NCBI RefSeq assembly: GCF_020172665.1 | Contig: NZ_CP083985.1 | Location: 1,282,280-1,346,279 of the forward strand | Source of the DNA: [Mycobacterium] zoologicum | GTDB lineage: Bacteria; Actinomycetota; Actinomycetes; Mycobacteriales; Mycobacteriaceae | Reading direction: 5' to 3' | Length of the DNA: 64,000 nucleotides | Shown: piece after piece, positions 18,126 through 28,225 of the stretch | How the letters are laid out: each line of letters opens with the position of its first letter | How positions within the stretch are numbered: position 1 is the first letter of the stretch | The notes under the pieces: model-generated | Seen by the model: the letters and a program-made list of their open reading frames with translations, nothing else | What the model was told of the DNA's origin: nothing | Database searches by the model: none | Translations under genes and position numbers: made by a program

Positions 18126-18158
18126 ATGGCATGCGCGAGATTTCAGGTGTGCGGGTGA
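18126..18158 (+). CDS. predicted leaderless upstream ORF of fbiC ([10 protein letters not shown])
   Basis: ATG 18126 begins a ten-codon frame, [10 protein letters not shown], with cysteines at codons 3 and 9. It ends at TGA 18156-18158, which overlaps a GTG at 18155-18157 in the fbiC reading frame. With the -10 hexamer seven bases upstream, this ATG would be the 5' end of the mRNA. The ORF is therefore positioned to couple to, or attenuate, fbiC. Translation has not been shown. Confidence 0.4.
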   Translation: MACARFQVCG

Positions 18159-20668
18159 CGAACCCGTCGGCGTTGCGGCGCGTGTTGCGGCGGGCCCGCG
18201 ACGGTGTGCTGCTCAACCCCGAGGAAACCGCCGTCGCGTTGACCGCCCGCGGCGCCGACCTGGCCGACCTGTGCGCCAGCGCCGCCCGGGTGCGCGATGC
18301 GGGACTGGTCTCGGCCGGCCGGCGCGGGCCGGGCGGGCGGCTGCCGGTCAGCTACTCGCGCAAGGTGTTCATCCCGGTCACCCACCTGTGCCGCGACACC
18401 TGCCACTACTGCACATTCGTCACCGTTCCCGGCGTGCTGCGAGCCCAGGGCAAGCAGATGTATCTCGGGCCCGACGAGATCCTCGAAATCGCCCGTCGCG
18501 GTGCGGAATTAGGTTGCAAGGAAGCGCTTTTCACTCTCGGTGACCGCCCTGAAGACCGTTGGCCCGAAGCCCGGCAGTGGCTCGACGAGCGCGGGTACGA
18601 CAGCACGCTGGCCTATGTGCGGGCAATGGCGATCCGGGTGCTGGAGGAGACCGGGCTGCTGCCGCACCTGAACCCCGGGGTGATGAGCTGGTCGGAGATG
18701 TCGCGCCTCAAGCCGGTGGCGCCGTCGATGGGCATGATGCTCGAGACCACGTCCCGGCGACTGTTCGAGACCAAGGGCCTGGCGCACTACGGCAGCCCCG
18801 ACAAGGACCCGGTGGTGCGGCTGCGCACCTTGACCGACGCCGGCCGGCTCTCCATCCCGTTCACCACCGGGCTGCTGGTCGGCATCGGCGAGACGCTTGC
18901 CGAGCGTGCCGACACCCTGCACGCGATCCGCAAGGTGCACAAGGAGTTCGGCCACATCCAGGAAGTGATCGTGCAGAACTTCCGGGCCAAGGAACACACC
19001 GCGATGGCGGCGACGCCCGATGCGGGCTTCGAGGAGTTCGTGGCCACCGTGGCGGCGGCCCGGCTGGTGCTGGGCCCGAAGATGCGGATCCAGGCGCCGC
19101 CCAACCTGGTGTCGGCGGAGGAGTGCCTGGCCCTGATCGGCGCCGGCGTCGACGACTGGGGCGGGGTGTCGCCGCTGACCCCGGACCACGTCAACCCCGA
19201 GCGCCCCTGGCCGGCGCTGGACGACCTGGCCGCGGTCACCGAACAGGCCGGCTACGACCTGGTGCAGCGGCTGACCGCGCAGCCCGATTACGTGCAGGCC
19301 GGGGCGGCGTGGATCGATCCGCGGGTGCGCCCGCACGTCACGGCACTTGCCGACCCGGACACCGGCTGGGCGCGTGACGTCAACCCGGTGGGGTTGGCCT
19401 GGCAGGAGCCCGACGAGGTGGTCTCCGCCGGACGGGTGGATCTGCACACCGCCATCGATGTGGACGGCCGGGCCACCGAGACCCGCAGTGACCTGGGCAG
19501 TGCGTTCGGGGACTGGGAGTCGATCCGCGAACAGATCCACGAACTGGCGGCCCGCGCACCCGAGCGCGTCGACACCGATGTGCTGGCCGCGCTGCGCTCG
19601 GCCGAACGTGACCCGGCCGGCTGCACCGACGCCGAGTATCTGGCCCTGGCCACCGCGGACGGGCCTGCATTGGATGCCATTGCCGCACTGGCGGATTCGC
19701 TGCGCCGCGAGGCCGTCGGAGACGACGTCACCTACGTGGTCAACCGGAACATCAACTTCACCAACATCTGCTACGTGGGCTGCCGGTTCTGTGCGTTCGC
19801 CCAGCGCAAGGGCGACGCGGACGCGTTCTCGCTGTCGAATGACGAAGTCGGCGAACGCGCCTACGAGGCACACCTGGCCGGCGCCACCGAGGTCTGCATG
19901 CAGGGCGGGATCGACCCGGAGCTGCCGGTCACCGGTTACGCCGACCTGGTGCGCGCGGTCAAGGCCCGGGTGCCGTCGATGCACGTGCACGCGTTCTCCC
20001 CGATGGAGATCACCAACGGAGTGTCCAAGAGCGGCTTGAGCATTCGCGAGTGGCTGATCAGCCTGCGGGAGGCCGGCCTGGGCAGCATCCCGGGCACCGC
20101 CGCGGAGATCCTCGACGACGAGATCCGCTGGGTGCTGACCAAGGGCAAGCTGCCGACCTCGATGTGGGTCGAGGTGATCACCACCGCGCACGAGGTCGGA
20201 CTGCGGTCCAGCTCGACGATGATGTACGGCCACATCGATTCGCCGCGGCACTGGATCGGACACCTCCGGGTACTGTGCGACATCCAAGACCGCACAGGTG
20301 GTTTCACCGAGTTCGTGCCGTTGCCGTTCGTCCACCAGAGCTCACCGCTGTATCTGGCCGGCGGGTCACGGCCCGGCCCGAGTCACCGGGACAACCGCGC
20401 GGTGCACGCGCTGGCCCGCATCATGCTGCACGGCCGCATCCCCAACATTCAGACCAGTTGGGTCAAGCTGGGGGTCGAGCGCACCCAGGTGATGCTCAAC
20501 GGCGGGGCCAACGATCTGGGCGGAACTCTGATGGAGGAGACCATCTCCCGGATGGCCGGCTCCGAGTACGGGTCGGCCAAGACCATCGAGGAGCTGACGG
20601 TGATCGCCGAGGGTATCGGCCGCCCGGCGCGGCAGCGCGCCACCGACTACGCGCCGTTGCCCGCCTAA
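18131..20668 (+). CDS. fbiC: FO synthase FbiC (CofG-CofH fusion, F420 biosynthesis)
   Basis: FbiC makes 7,8-didemethyl-8-hydroxy-5-deazariboflavin, the chromophore of coenzyme F420, from a flavin-pathway diaminouracil and tyrosine. The 845-residue chain contains two radical-SAM domains. The N-terminal CofG-like domain has Cys87-x3-Cys91-x2-Cys94 (CRDTCHYC) and the C-terminal CofH-like domain has CYVGCRFC from about residue 547. Both cluster motifs are intact. The start is uncertain: ATG 18131 gives [17 protein letters not shown], but GTG 18155 (MTNPSALRR) overlaps the stop of a short leader ORF and still includes all conserved sequence. The gene is followed by a long palindrome and the convergent fadH. 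Confidence 0.95.
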   Translation: MREISGVRVTNPSALRRVLRRARDGVLLNPEETAVALTARGADLADLCASAARVRDAGLVSAGRRGPGGRLPVSYSRKVFIPVTHLCRDTCHYCTFVTVPGVLRAQGKQMYLGPDEILEIARRGAELGCKEALFTLGDRPEDRWPEARQWLDERGYDSTLAYVRAMAIRVLEETGLLPHLNPGVMSWSEMSRLKPVAPSMGMMLETTSRRLFETKGLAHYGSPDKDPVVRLRTLTDAGRLSIPFTTGLLVGIGETLAERADTLHAIRKVHKEFGHIQEVIVQNFRAKEHTAMAATPDAGFEEFVATVAAARLVLGPKMRIQAPPNLVSAEECLALIGAGVDDWGGVSPLTPDHVNPERPWPALDDLAAVTEQAGYDLVQRLTAQPDYVQAGAAWIDPRVRPHVTALADPDTGWARDVNPVGLAWQEPDEVVSAGRVDLHTAIDVDGRATETRSDLGSAFGDWESIREQIHELAARAPERVDTDVLAALRSAERDPAGCTDAEYLALATADGPALDAIAALADSLRREAVGDDVTYVVNRNINFTNICYVGCRFCAFAQRKGDADAFSLSNDEVGERAYEAHLAGATEVCMQGGIDPELPVTGYADLVRAVKARVPSMHVHAFSPMEITNGVSKSGLSIREWLISLREAGLGSIPGTAAEILDDEIRWVLTKGKLPTSMWVEVITTAHEVGLRSSSTMMYGHIDSPRHWIGHLRVLCDIQDRTGGFTEFVPLPFVHQSSPLYLAGGSRPGPSHRDNRAVHALARIMLHGRIPNIQTSWVKLGVERTQVMLNGGANDLGGTLMEETISRMAGSEYGSAKTIEELTVIAEGIGRPARQRATDYAPLPA

Positions 20669-20682
20669 TCTCCGCCGACCCT

Positions 20683-20753
20683 TTCCGCCGAGCGTGCACA
20701 AAGGTTCGCTATTGCCGCAGGTCGGGGTGAACCTTAGTGCACGCTCGGCGGAA
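20683..20753. repeat. long intergenic palindrome, copy 1 (fbiC/fadH)
   Basis: TTCCGCCGAGCGTGCAC (20683-20699) pairs perfectly with 20737-20753. After one A-A mismatch, AAGGTTC (20701-20707) pairs with GAACCTT (20729-20735). This gives a 25-bp stem around a 21-base loop. It sits between the convergent 3' ends of fbiC and fadH, so a bidirectional terminator is plausible although there is no T-run. Related elements occur at 38469-38534 and 53921-53979. Confidence 0.85.
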
Positions 20754-20758
20754 GAGGG

Positions 20759-23385
<2,627 letters not shown>

Positions 23386-23390
23386 CCCTG

Positions 23391-23425
23391 CTATGCAACT
23401 TGTTGCACAGCAACTGGGTGCATAG
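23391..23425. promoter_or_regulatory. PadR operator candidate (35-bp dyad)
   Basis: The site reads CTATGCA (23391-23397), four bases, GTTGC, three bases, GCAAC, four bases, TGCATAG (23419-23425). Outer and inner arms are perfect inverted repeats, and the ATGCAAC core resembles the ATGTAAC/ATGCA half-sites known for PadR regulators. It lies six bases before the padR start and 37 bases before dapC, so it could control both divergent promoters. Confidence 0.7.
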
Positions 23426-23462
23426 GGAGGGGCTCGCCGGGGTGGCGGCTACTATCAGCCGC

Positions 23463-24557
23463 GTGAGTCCGGTCCGCAGATCTGCCGCACTGCCGACGTT
23501 CCCGTGGGACACCCTGGCCGAGGCGACCGCGCGGGCCAAGGCACACCCCGACGGCATCGTCGACCTGTCCGTCGGTACCCCGGTCGACCCGGTCGCCCCG
23601 ATCATCCGCGAGGCGCTGGCGGCAGCGTCGTCGGCACCGGGCTACCCCACCACCGCGGGCACCCGGGCGCTGCGCGAGGCGACCGTTGCCGCGCTGGCCC
23701 GCCGCTATCGCGTCACCGGGTTGACCGAGTCGGCGATCCTGCCGGTGATCGGGACCAAGGAACTCATCGCCTGGTTGCCGAGCCTGCTCGGCCTCGGCGG
23801 CGACGACGTCGTCGTCGTCCCCGAACTGGCCTACCCCACCTACGAAGTAGGTGCCCGGCTTGCTGGAGCGCCGTGGGTGCGCAGCCACAGCCCGCAGGAC
23901 GGCGCGCCGCCGGCGCTGGTGTATCTCAATTCGCCGAGCAACCCAACCGGGGCGATCGCGAGTGTCGAGGAGCTGCGCGCGATCGTCGACTGGGCGCGCG
24001 CCAACGACGTGCTGCTGGTCTCCGACGAGTGCTATCTGGGCTTGGGCTGGGACGCCGAGCCGCGCTCGGTGCTGCACCCGGCGGTGTGCGACGGCGATCA
24101 CCGCGGCCTGCTGGCGGTGCACTCCCTGTCGAAGACCTCATCGCTGGCCGGCTACCGGGCCGGCTTCGTCGCCGGGGACACCGCCCTGGTGGCCGAGCTG
24201 CTCGCGGTGCGCAAACACGCCGGGATGATGGTGCCCACCCCGATCCAGGCCGCCATGGTCGCCGCGCTGAACGACGACGCCCACGAGCGCGAACAGCGCG
24301 ACCGCTACGGCCGCCGCCGCACCACACTGCTGTCGGCGATGCGGGCGGCCGGGTTCACCGTGGAGCACTCGCAGGGCGGGCTGTATCTGTGGGTCACCCG
24401 CGGCGAGCCGTGCCGGCGCACCGTCGACTGGCTGGCCGAGCGCGGAATCCTGGTGGCGCCGGGGGAGTTCTACGGTCCGGCCGGTGCGCAGCACGTCCGG
24501 GTGGCGTTGACCGCCACCGACGAGCGGATCGCCGCGGCCGCCGCCCGGCTGGCCTAG
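23463..24557 (+). CDS. dapC: N-succinyldiaminopimelate aminotransferase DapC
   Basis: DapC is the PLP-dependent aminotransferase that converts N-succinyl-2-amino-6-ketopimelate to N-succinyl-LL-DAP in lysine and peptidoglycan precursor synthesis. The 364-residue protein has fold-type I features: LNSPSNPTGAI (~160), SDECYLGLGWD (~190) and the PLP lysine in SLSKTSSLAGYRAGF (~220). The GTG at 23463 is seven bases after TACTAT (23450-23455), supporting a leaderless start; an upstream in-frame start at 23400 would fall inside the PadR dyad. In M. tuberculosis the ferredoxin gene fdxC directly precedes dapC, but it is absent here. dapD and dapE are 14 kb downstream. Confidence 0.92.
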   Translation: MSPVRRSAALPTFPWDTLAEATARAKAHPDGIVDLSVGTPVDPVAPIIREALAAASSAPGYPTTAGTRALREATVAALARRYRVTGLTESAILPVIGTKELIAWLPSLLGLGGDDVVVVPELAYPTYEVGARLAGAPWVRSHSPQDGAPPALVYLNSPSNPTGAIASVEELRAIVDWARANDVLLVSDECYLGLGWDAEPRSVLHPAVCDGDHRGLLAVHSLSKTSSLAGYRAGFVAGDTALVAELLAVRKHAGMMVPTPIQAAMVAALNDDAHEREQRDRYGRRRTTLLSAMRAAGFTVEHSQGGLYLWVTRGEPCRRTVDWLAERGILVAPGEFYGPAGAQHVRVALTATDERIAAAAARLA

Positions 24558-25519
24558 GCGGACTCGGCCTCGGCGGCGCTCGAATCGAGCATGGCGCGCA
24601 GGAATCGGCCGGTCAGTGCCACCGCTTCGCGTCCCTCCGGGAGCAGCCCGGCCAGCACCGGGAAGGCGTGGACGCCGCGTTGCCAGCGGTGGGTCTGCAC
24701 CGGGGTGCCGGCGTCGTGCAGTCGCCGGGTGAATGCCAGGATGTCGGGTTCGAGCAGTTCGCGTTCGCCGACGGTGAGCAATACCGGCGGGAACGCGCCG
24801 ACGGGTGCGTTCATGGGTGTGCGCAACCCGGGCAGTTCGATGTCGCCGCGCAGCCACTGCGCCTTGGCCCGGCGCACCGCGCTCAAGGGTTGGTACGCAT
24901 CATGTTTGAGCAATGCGGGGTCGTGCTGGTCGGCGTCCAGGCTCAGTTGCGGGGAGTAACCGACGAATGCGGCGGGGCGCTGCAGCCCGTCGCGATCGGC
25001 GAGTTCGCAGATCTTGGCGGCCAGGAAGCCGCCGGCGGAATCCCCGGCGACGACGACCTTGCCCGCCATCCGGGTCAACGCCCGGTAGGCCGCGTAGGCA
25101 TCATGCACCGAGGTGCCCACTCCGGCTTCGGGAAGCTGGCGATAGCGGGCCGAATGCACGGGGACGCCGAGTGTTTCGGCTAGGGCGCTGCAGAGCCGCA
25201 GATGCGTTGCGGTACCGCAGAAGATGAACGCGCCGCCGTGCAGGAACAGGACATGGGTACCGGCCAACGCGTCGTCGGCGGGCCGCAACGGGATGCAGGT
25301 CTGCACCGCGACCTCCCCGAGCGCGCCGTCGTCATGCCGTACCCGCCGCGGTTTCGGCAGGCGCGCGAATGTCGCGTCGATCATGCGCAGAGCACGTATC
25401 CCGCGGTCGCCCAATGGCCAGATCCGGTAGACCGGTTTGAGGAAAATCCTTGCGAGCCAATACAGCGCCGTCGAGGTCGGGCTCGGCTCCCGATGCTCGA
25501 GGATCGGTGTGCGGGTCAC
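24554..25519 (-). CDS. alpha/beta hydrolase (hormone-sensitive-lipase type)
   Basis: The 321-residue protein has the HSL-family oxyanion motif FLHGGAFIF (about residue 92) and the nucleophile elbow GDSAGG (about 159). A late Asp (EPDILAF) and His (GVHAF) complete a plausible catalytic triad. It is probably a carboxylesterase acting on short or medium acyl esters; the exact substrate is not visible. It is the last gene of a divergent set (SDR, 46-residue ORF, hydrolase) facing a TetR regulator. Its start overlaps the preceding small ORF by ATGA, and its stop overlaps the convergent dapC by four bases. Confidence 0.85.
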   Translation of the reverse strand: MTRTPILEHREPSPTSTALYWLARIFLKPVYRIWPLGDRGIRALRMIDATFARLPKPRRVRHDDGALGEVAVQTCIPLRPADDALAGTHVLFLHGGAFIFCGTATHLRLCSALAETLGVPVHSARYRQLPEAGVGTSVHDAYAAYRALTRMAGKVVVAGDSAGGFLAAKICELADRDGLQRPAAFVGYSPQLSLDADQHDPALLKHDAYQPLSAVRRAKAQWLRGDIELPGLRTPMNAPVGAFPPVLLTVGERELLEPDILAFTRRLHDAGTPVQTHRWQRGVHAFPVLAGLLPEGREAVALTGRFLRAMLDSSAAEAESA

Positions 25520-25656
25520 GCGCCCGCCCGGTTGACCGGCACGATGGTGCCGTAGTTCAGCCCGCCGTGGGCCAGGCGATCCCCGCGGGGCCAGATCTGA
25601 TGGACCCCTTCGAATTCCGGGATGGGCCGCAGCACGGTGGGGTCAATCGTGGTCAT
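25516..25656 (-). CDS. 46-residue ORF between SDR and hydrolase genes
   Basis: The frame from ATG 25656 encodes 46 residues including RPIPEFEGVHQIWPRGDRLA and a C-terminal LNYGTIVPVNRAGA. It overlaps the SDR stop by 14 bases at its start and the hydrolase start by ATGA at its end, so it is tightly embedded in the operon. I do not recognise it. It could be a genuine small protein or the remnant of a larger operon member such as a monooxygenase. The longer frame from 25767 runs inside the SDR gene and is not favoured. Confidence 0.45.
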   Translation of the reverse strand: MTTIDPTVLRPIPEFEGVHQIWPRGDRLAHGGLNYGTIVPVNRAGA

Positions 25657-26497
25657 CGGTGTTCTCCGTATCGGTGGGGGTGAGGAGCTGGGACTGGTAG
25701 CGCGCGCGGGCGGATGACCCCTGCGTTGCCGCAACCTGATTGGGGACCAGGCGACGCAGGACGACATCGCGTGCCCGTTGTGGGACCACGTCGACGACGC
25801 GGCTCAGCGGGCCGACGTAGCCGGGGACGGTGACTTCGAACCGGGGCCGGGTGATCACCCGCAGTGCGGCACTGGCGACGTCTGTGGGCTGCAGGAGTTT
25901 GGCCGCGCCGGTGGCGGTGCCGGCCGCCAACTCGGTGTCGACAACTGCCGGCATGATCATCGACAGCCGCACGCCGCTGCCGCGCAGTTCTTCGCGCACC
26001 CCGGTCAGGTAGCCGCGTACGCCGTATTTGGTGGCCGCATACGTCGACTCGCCGGGTGGGGACAGTCGCGCGGCGGCCGAGGCGATCGTCACGATGTGAC
26101 CGTGCCCGCGCGCGGCCATGGCCGGGGCGGCCAGTTGCACACCGCGGATCACCCCGTGCAGGTTGACCTCGAGCATGCGCCGGGTGGCCGACTCCGGTTC
26201 GGTGTCGAACGGACCCGCCCACATCACCCCGGCGTTGTTCACCAGCACGTCGACGGGTCCGCACTGGGCCTCGATCGCGGCCAGGAAGTCGCGGAAGGAC
26301 ACGGTGTCGGTCACGTCGAGCGGGAGGCCGTACACGGCTGGTCCCAACTCGGTGGCGGTGGCCGCCACGGCATCACTGTCACAATCGCCGATGGCCACCC
26401 GCGCGCCGGCCGCGGCGAGCTGGCGGGCGATCTCGCGACCGATCCCGCGGGCCCCGCCGGTTATTGCGACGACCCGACCCGCAACGTGTGCACGCAA
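25643..26497 (-). CDS. short-chain dehydrogenase/reductase
   Basis: The 284-residue protein is a classical SDR with the cofactor motif TGGARGIGR (about residues 13-21) and NNAGVMWAG (~90). The catalytic Ser (~139, ASAAARLSPPGESTY) and Y-x-x-x-K as YAATK (~153-157) are present. Asp in GDCDSD after the Rossmann beta2 strand suggests NAD(H) preference. The substrate is unknown. It heads a three-gene set with a hydrolase, reminiscent of lipR-SDR pairs in mycobacteria. Divergent from it is a TetR gene, with a dyad at 26522-26541 between them. Confidence 0.88.
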   Translation of the reverse strand: MRAHVAGRVVAITGGARGIGREIARQLAAAGARVAIGDCDSDAVAATATELGPAVYGLPLDVTDTVSFRDFLAAIEAQCGPVDVLVNNAGVMWAGPFDTEPESATRRMLEVNLHGVIRGVQLAAPAMAARGHGHIVTIASAAARLSPPGESTYAATKYGVRGYLTGVREELRGSGVRLSMIMPAVVDTELAAGTATGAAKLLQPTDVASAALRVITRPRFEVTVPGYVGPLSRVVDVVPQRARDVVLRRLVPNQVAATQGSSARARYQSQLLTPTDTENTDDHD

Positions 26498-26521
26498 TTG
26501 CCTTCGACCCCTTTTGATTAA

Positions 26522-26541
26522 CTGACATGACGGCGTGTCAG
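26522..26541. promoter_or_regulatory. TetR operator candidate (CTGACA-N8-TGTCAG)
   Basis: A perfect 6+6 inverted repeat, CTGACA (26522-26527) and TGTCAG (26536-26541), lies in the 90-bp gap between the divergent SDR and TetR genes. The spacing and size fit a TetR-family operator that would control both. Confidence 0.55.
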
Positions 26542-26587
26542 AATGGATAGAGTACTGTGTGGCGGGCTGGCGAACAAGGGGCAGGTG

Positions 26588-27238
26588 ATGGCGAAGCAGT
26601 CAGTGCCACCTCTTGTCGGCCGCAGCTATCAAGGGCTGGGGCTAGAGCAGCGCAGGAGCCGGCGCCGGGCCACGATCGTTGCGGCCGGTCTGGAGGTGTT
26701 CGGCACCCTGGGCTACGCGGCCAGCTCGGTGAAGAAGGTCTGCGAGACAGCCGGTCTGACCGAGCGGTATTTCTATGAGTCGTTCACTGACCGCGAGGGC
26801 TGTCTTGCCGAGGTGTACGCCCAGCTCGTTCACCAGATGCGGGCGGCGACGCTGGAGGCTGTCGGATCTGCCGGTTCGGATGTCGATGCGAGCGCGTCGG
26901 CCGGGCTCCATGCCTTCATCGGCTACCTCACCGATGACCCGAGACGTGCGCAGACGGTGTTGGTCGAGGTGGTCGGGGTGTCGCCGGCGATGGAACAGCG
27001 GCGACACGGCGTCTTGGCCGAGTTTGCCGACATCATCGCCACGGTCTGGGCGGCATCCCGCGGCGAACCGCTGACCCCGCGCGAACGGTTGACCGCGGTA
27101 GCACTGGTCGGCGCGGTCAACCACCTGCTGGTCGACTGGCTGATGACCGGCGGGGGGCAGCCGCCGGCCGAGGTCGCCGAGGTCTGCGCCACTCTGTTCG
27201 CCGCGGCGCGGGAACGGCTGGAACGGTCACCCGGCTGA
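26588..27238 (+). CDS. TetR-family transcriptional regulator
   Basis: The protein of about 216 residues has the TetR DNA-binding domain (RRATIVAAGLEVFGTLGYAASSVKKVCETAGLTERYFYESF, about residues 23-63). Its first helices, the turn and the recognition helix with the Y-F-Y motif are intact. A variable C-terminal ligand domain follows. ATG 26588 after a purine-rich stretch is chosen; ATG 26543 would place the start next to the operator dyad and add 15 residues. It most likely represses the divergent SDR-hydrolase set. Confidence 0.82.
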   Translation: MAKQSVPPLVGRSYQGLGLEQRRSRRRATIVAAGLEVFGTLGYAASSVKKVCETAGLTERYFYESFTDREGCLAEVYAQLVHQMRAATLEAVGSAGSDVDASASAGLHAFIGYLTDDPRRAQTVLVEVVGVSPAMEQRRHGVLAEFADIIATVWAASRGEPLTPRERLTAVALVGAVNHLLVDWLMTGGGQPPAEVAEVCATLFAAARERLERSPG

Positions 27239-27244
27239 TCGGGG

Positions 27245-28129
27245 CTACTCGCAGGCGACGCCGTCGCCGTCGCGGTCCAGGCCGCCGCGGTAGCCCGGCT
27301 GGCCGGCCAGGATCGGGGTGGCGCCGGCCGCCCGGGCGGCCGCGCAATTCGAGAAGTCGATCTCGCCGGGCGGTGGCATCGGGGCGGCAAACGGCACCGG
27401 TTCCGCCGGGGCAGGCTCGGACTCCGGCGGTGGCGGCACGTCCGGCGCGCCGGAGCCGGCGCTGAGAATCCGTGCGATCGCATCGTGCTCGGCCTGAGTG
27501 ATCCACAGCCCGTAGGCGGCCTTGACGTCGACGATCCGCGAGACGTAGGTGTAGCGGTAGGACTTGTTGGGCGGCAACCACGTTGCCGCATCCCCGTCGC
27601 CCTTCTCCTCGTTGATCGGCCCGTCGGTGGCCTGCAGGTTGGCCGGGTCGTTGGCGAAGTTGCGCCGGGTGAGCTCATCCCAGCCCTGGGCGCCCTTCTG
27701 CCAGGCGTCCGACAGCGCCACGATGTGGTCGATCTGCACCGCCCGGGAGGTGCCCCGGCCGCGCTGGAAGGGGATCGCGGTACGGGTGTAGGGATCGTTC
27801 AAGACTCCCGAGAGCACGACGCAATCGTTTGTGCCCGGCTTGAGTTCGATGTCGACCAGGTCGCGGCGCAGGATGTCGTTGCGGGTGTCGCAGCCGTTGT
27901 GGCCGTCGGGCACGGTGACGTCGTCACTCCACGCCGGGCCGAACACCGCACGCTCATAACCGGTTTTGGGTGCGCGGCCCTTGATCGCCAAGGTCTCGAG
28001 CTTGGCCAGCGCAGCGGCGGTGACGGGATCGGCCGGCGGCGGTTCGGCGGCGGCCACGGCCGGTGTGAACATCAGCAGGGCCGCCATCAGCAGGGCGTAA
28101 CCCCGGAAGCGGCGTCGCCGGTAGACCAC
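27245..28129 (-). CDS. secreted HNH-type nuclease with C-terminal Excalibur domain
   Basis: From GTG 28129, preceded by GAGAGG, the protein is 294 residues. It has a signal peptide (RRRRFRGYALLMAALLMFTP, cleavage near AAAEP) and a DUF1524/HNH nuclease-like domain with the core QIDHIVALSDAWQKG (about residues 145-160). A Pro-rich linker follows. The Excalibur domain ends in LDRDGDGVACE, with the D-x-D-x-D calcium-loop pattern and two cysteines. Actinobacteria carry such exported proteins, presumed to degrade extracellular DNA. Its 3' end is six bases from the convergent TetR gene. The frame extends further upstream to 28801 only as the shadow of psuG. Confidence 0.8.
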   Translation of the reverse strand: MVYRRRRFRGYALLMAALLMFTPAVAAAEPPPADPVTAAALAKLETLAIKGRAPKTGYERAVFGPAWSDDVTVPDGHNGCDTRNDILRRDLVDIELKPGTNDCVVLSGVLNDPYTRTAIPFQRGRGTSRAVQIDHIVALSDAWQKGAQGWDELTRRNFANDPANLQATDGPINEEKGDGDAATWLPPNKSYRYTYVSRIVDVKAAYGLWITQAEHDAIARILSAGSGAPDVPPPPESEPAPAEPVPFAAPMPPPGEIDFSNCAAARAAGATPILAGQPGYRGGLDRDGDGVACE

Positions 28130-28225
28130 GGAACTACCTCTCTGCTGGGCTGGCGCGGACGTTACCAGCGGGCTCCGACACCGTAATCCAGCAAACGGTC
28201 GACACCACCTACGTAGGCTGGGCCG

